Below are positions 5,543 to 5,974 of a stretch of DNA of 5,974 bases, one piece after another; within the stretch, counting starts at the first letter, position 1; each line of letters starts with the position of its first letter. This stretch comes from Frondihabitans sp. Lineage in GTDB: Bacteria; Actinomycetota; Actinomycetes; Actinomycetales; Microbacteriaceae. Under the pieces are notes generated by a model. It made no database searches. It was given only the letters and a program-made list of their open reading frames with translations, and was not told the DNA's origin. The DNA is taken from assembly GCA_025464735.1 (NCBI GenBank), contig JAODMX010000494.1:1-5974 (forward strand), in the 5' to 3' direction. The position numbers and the translations under genes are program-made.

Positions 5543-5974
5543 CCTCTGCACGGGCGCCCGACCGGATCGTCTTTTCGGCATCGGACAGCAACAGGTACAT
5601 GGATCGCGTGGTCTTCGGCACGGACGCAAAGCCGAACCTCGCGTAAAAGGCGACCGCCGCTTCGTCGACCGCGTAGACGATGATCGCGCGCGCCCCGATG
5701 AGGCGGGACGCTTCGATGCTCTTCATGACGGCGTCTTGCAGCAGGGACGCCCCGAGGCCCTGCCCCTGGGAGCCGACATCGACCGCCAGGCGCCCGATCA
5801 GGACCACGGGTATCGGATCCGGCATATTGCGCCGGAGCGCCCCCGAGGCGTCTTCGGGGCGGAGCGAACTGGCGGCAAGGCAGTAGTAGCCGGCGATGCG
5901 GCCTGTCTCTTCGTCAACGGAGACGAAGGTGCGGGAAGCGCCACCGGATTCGTTGCGGATCGCGCGGATCTGCA
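5523..5974 (-). CDS. GNAT acetyltransferase, probable toxin of a GNAT/RHH toxin-antitoxin module (5' end cut)
   Basis: The frame enters from the right edge (first full codon at 5972) and ends with TGA at 5525-5523; 149 residues are visible. It begins 'QIRAIRNESGGASRTFV', then 'GRIAGYYCLAASS', 'PDPIPVVLIGRLAVD', the acetyl-CoA loop 'SQGQGLGASLLQDAV' (visible residues 68-82), and 'AVAFYARFGF', whose Tyr (codon 5645-5643) sits where TacT/AtaT-type toxins keep their catalytic Tyr. These features closely match GNAT toxins that acetylate aminoacyl-tRNA and are neutralised by a DUF1778 ribbon-helix-helix antitoxin encoded just upstream, which here would lie beyond the window. By family length about 25-30 N-terminal residues are missing. 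The Met at 5825 is internal because the family sequence continues unbroken upstream of it. The tail after 'MYLLLSDAEKTI' is some 14 residues long and overlaps the sigma-fusion 3' end by 20 bp, with no hairpin between the genes. A non-toxin GNAT is possible but less likely. Confidence 0.85.
   Translation of the reverse strand, partial: QIRAIRNESGGASRTFVSVDEETGRIAGYYCLAASSLRPEDASGALRRNMPDPIPVVLIGRLAVDVGSQGQGLGASLLQDAVMKSIEASRLIGARAIIVYAVDEAAVAFYARFGFASVPKTTRSMYLLLSDAEKTIRSGARAEVSRARP

Noticed and set aside
5523..5825. GNAT gene as a complete 100-residue protein starting at Met 5825
   Set aside because: The same frame stays open to the window edge and encodes the expected preceding GNAT strands ('SRTFVSVDE', 'GYYCLAA'), so the Met is internal and the gene is cut by the edge.

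Overview
The window looks like chromosomal DNA from a high-GC Gram-positive actinobacterium. The evidence is GC-rich codons in every real gene, long GC-driven antisense open frames, hairpin terminators without T-tracts, and an ECF sigma factor fused to a zinc-finger anti-sigma domain and Ig-like repeats. Microbacteriaceae is my best guess at family level, from the look of the proteins only. No rRNA, tRNA, CRISPR array, insertion sequence or origin was found.

Layout. (1) Positions 2-445 (+) hold the C-terminal third of a sugar-type ABC transporter solute-binding lipoprotein. It converges on a LysR-type regulator (506-1435, -), with a 12-bp hairpin between the two stops that can serve both genes. 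(2) The LysR gene lies 7 bp downstream of an aldo/keto reductase gene (1443-2276, -), so the two probably form an operon. (3) The reductase is divergent from an extended short-chain dehydrogenase/epimerase (2407-3252, +). The 130-bp divergent region holds a good reductase promoter (TTGACG-N17-TAGGGT) whose start point falls almost on the ATG, suggesting a leaderless mRNA. It also holds an 8-bp inverted repeat with a 13-bp spacer centred about 65 bp upstream of that start point. The dehydrogenase ends at a strong 14-bp hairpin. (4) A 232-bp gap with three short palindromes leads to the most unusual gene (3485-5542, +). This encodes one 685-residue protein joining ECF sigma regions 2 and 4, a zinc-binding anti-sigma (ZAS) motif, two hydrophobic segments, a Pro/Thr/Ser linker and about three Ig-like domains. 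(5) Its last 20 bp overlap the 3' end of a convergent GNAT acetyltransferase gene (5523-right edge, -), which resembles the toxins of GNAT/RHH toxin-antitoxin modules and is cut by the window edge.

How they fit together. The binding protein, reductase, LysR regulator and dehydrogenase would suit uptake and redox conversion of a sugar or sugar acid, but no substrate can be read from the sequence. The sigma fusion is best read as a single-chain signalling device: the promoter-recognition module is tethered to the membrane through its own anti-sigma domain and linked to a probable cell-surface module. The GNAT gene appears to be a separate module.
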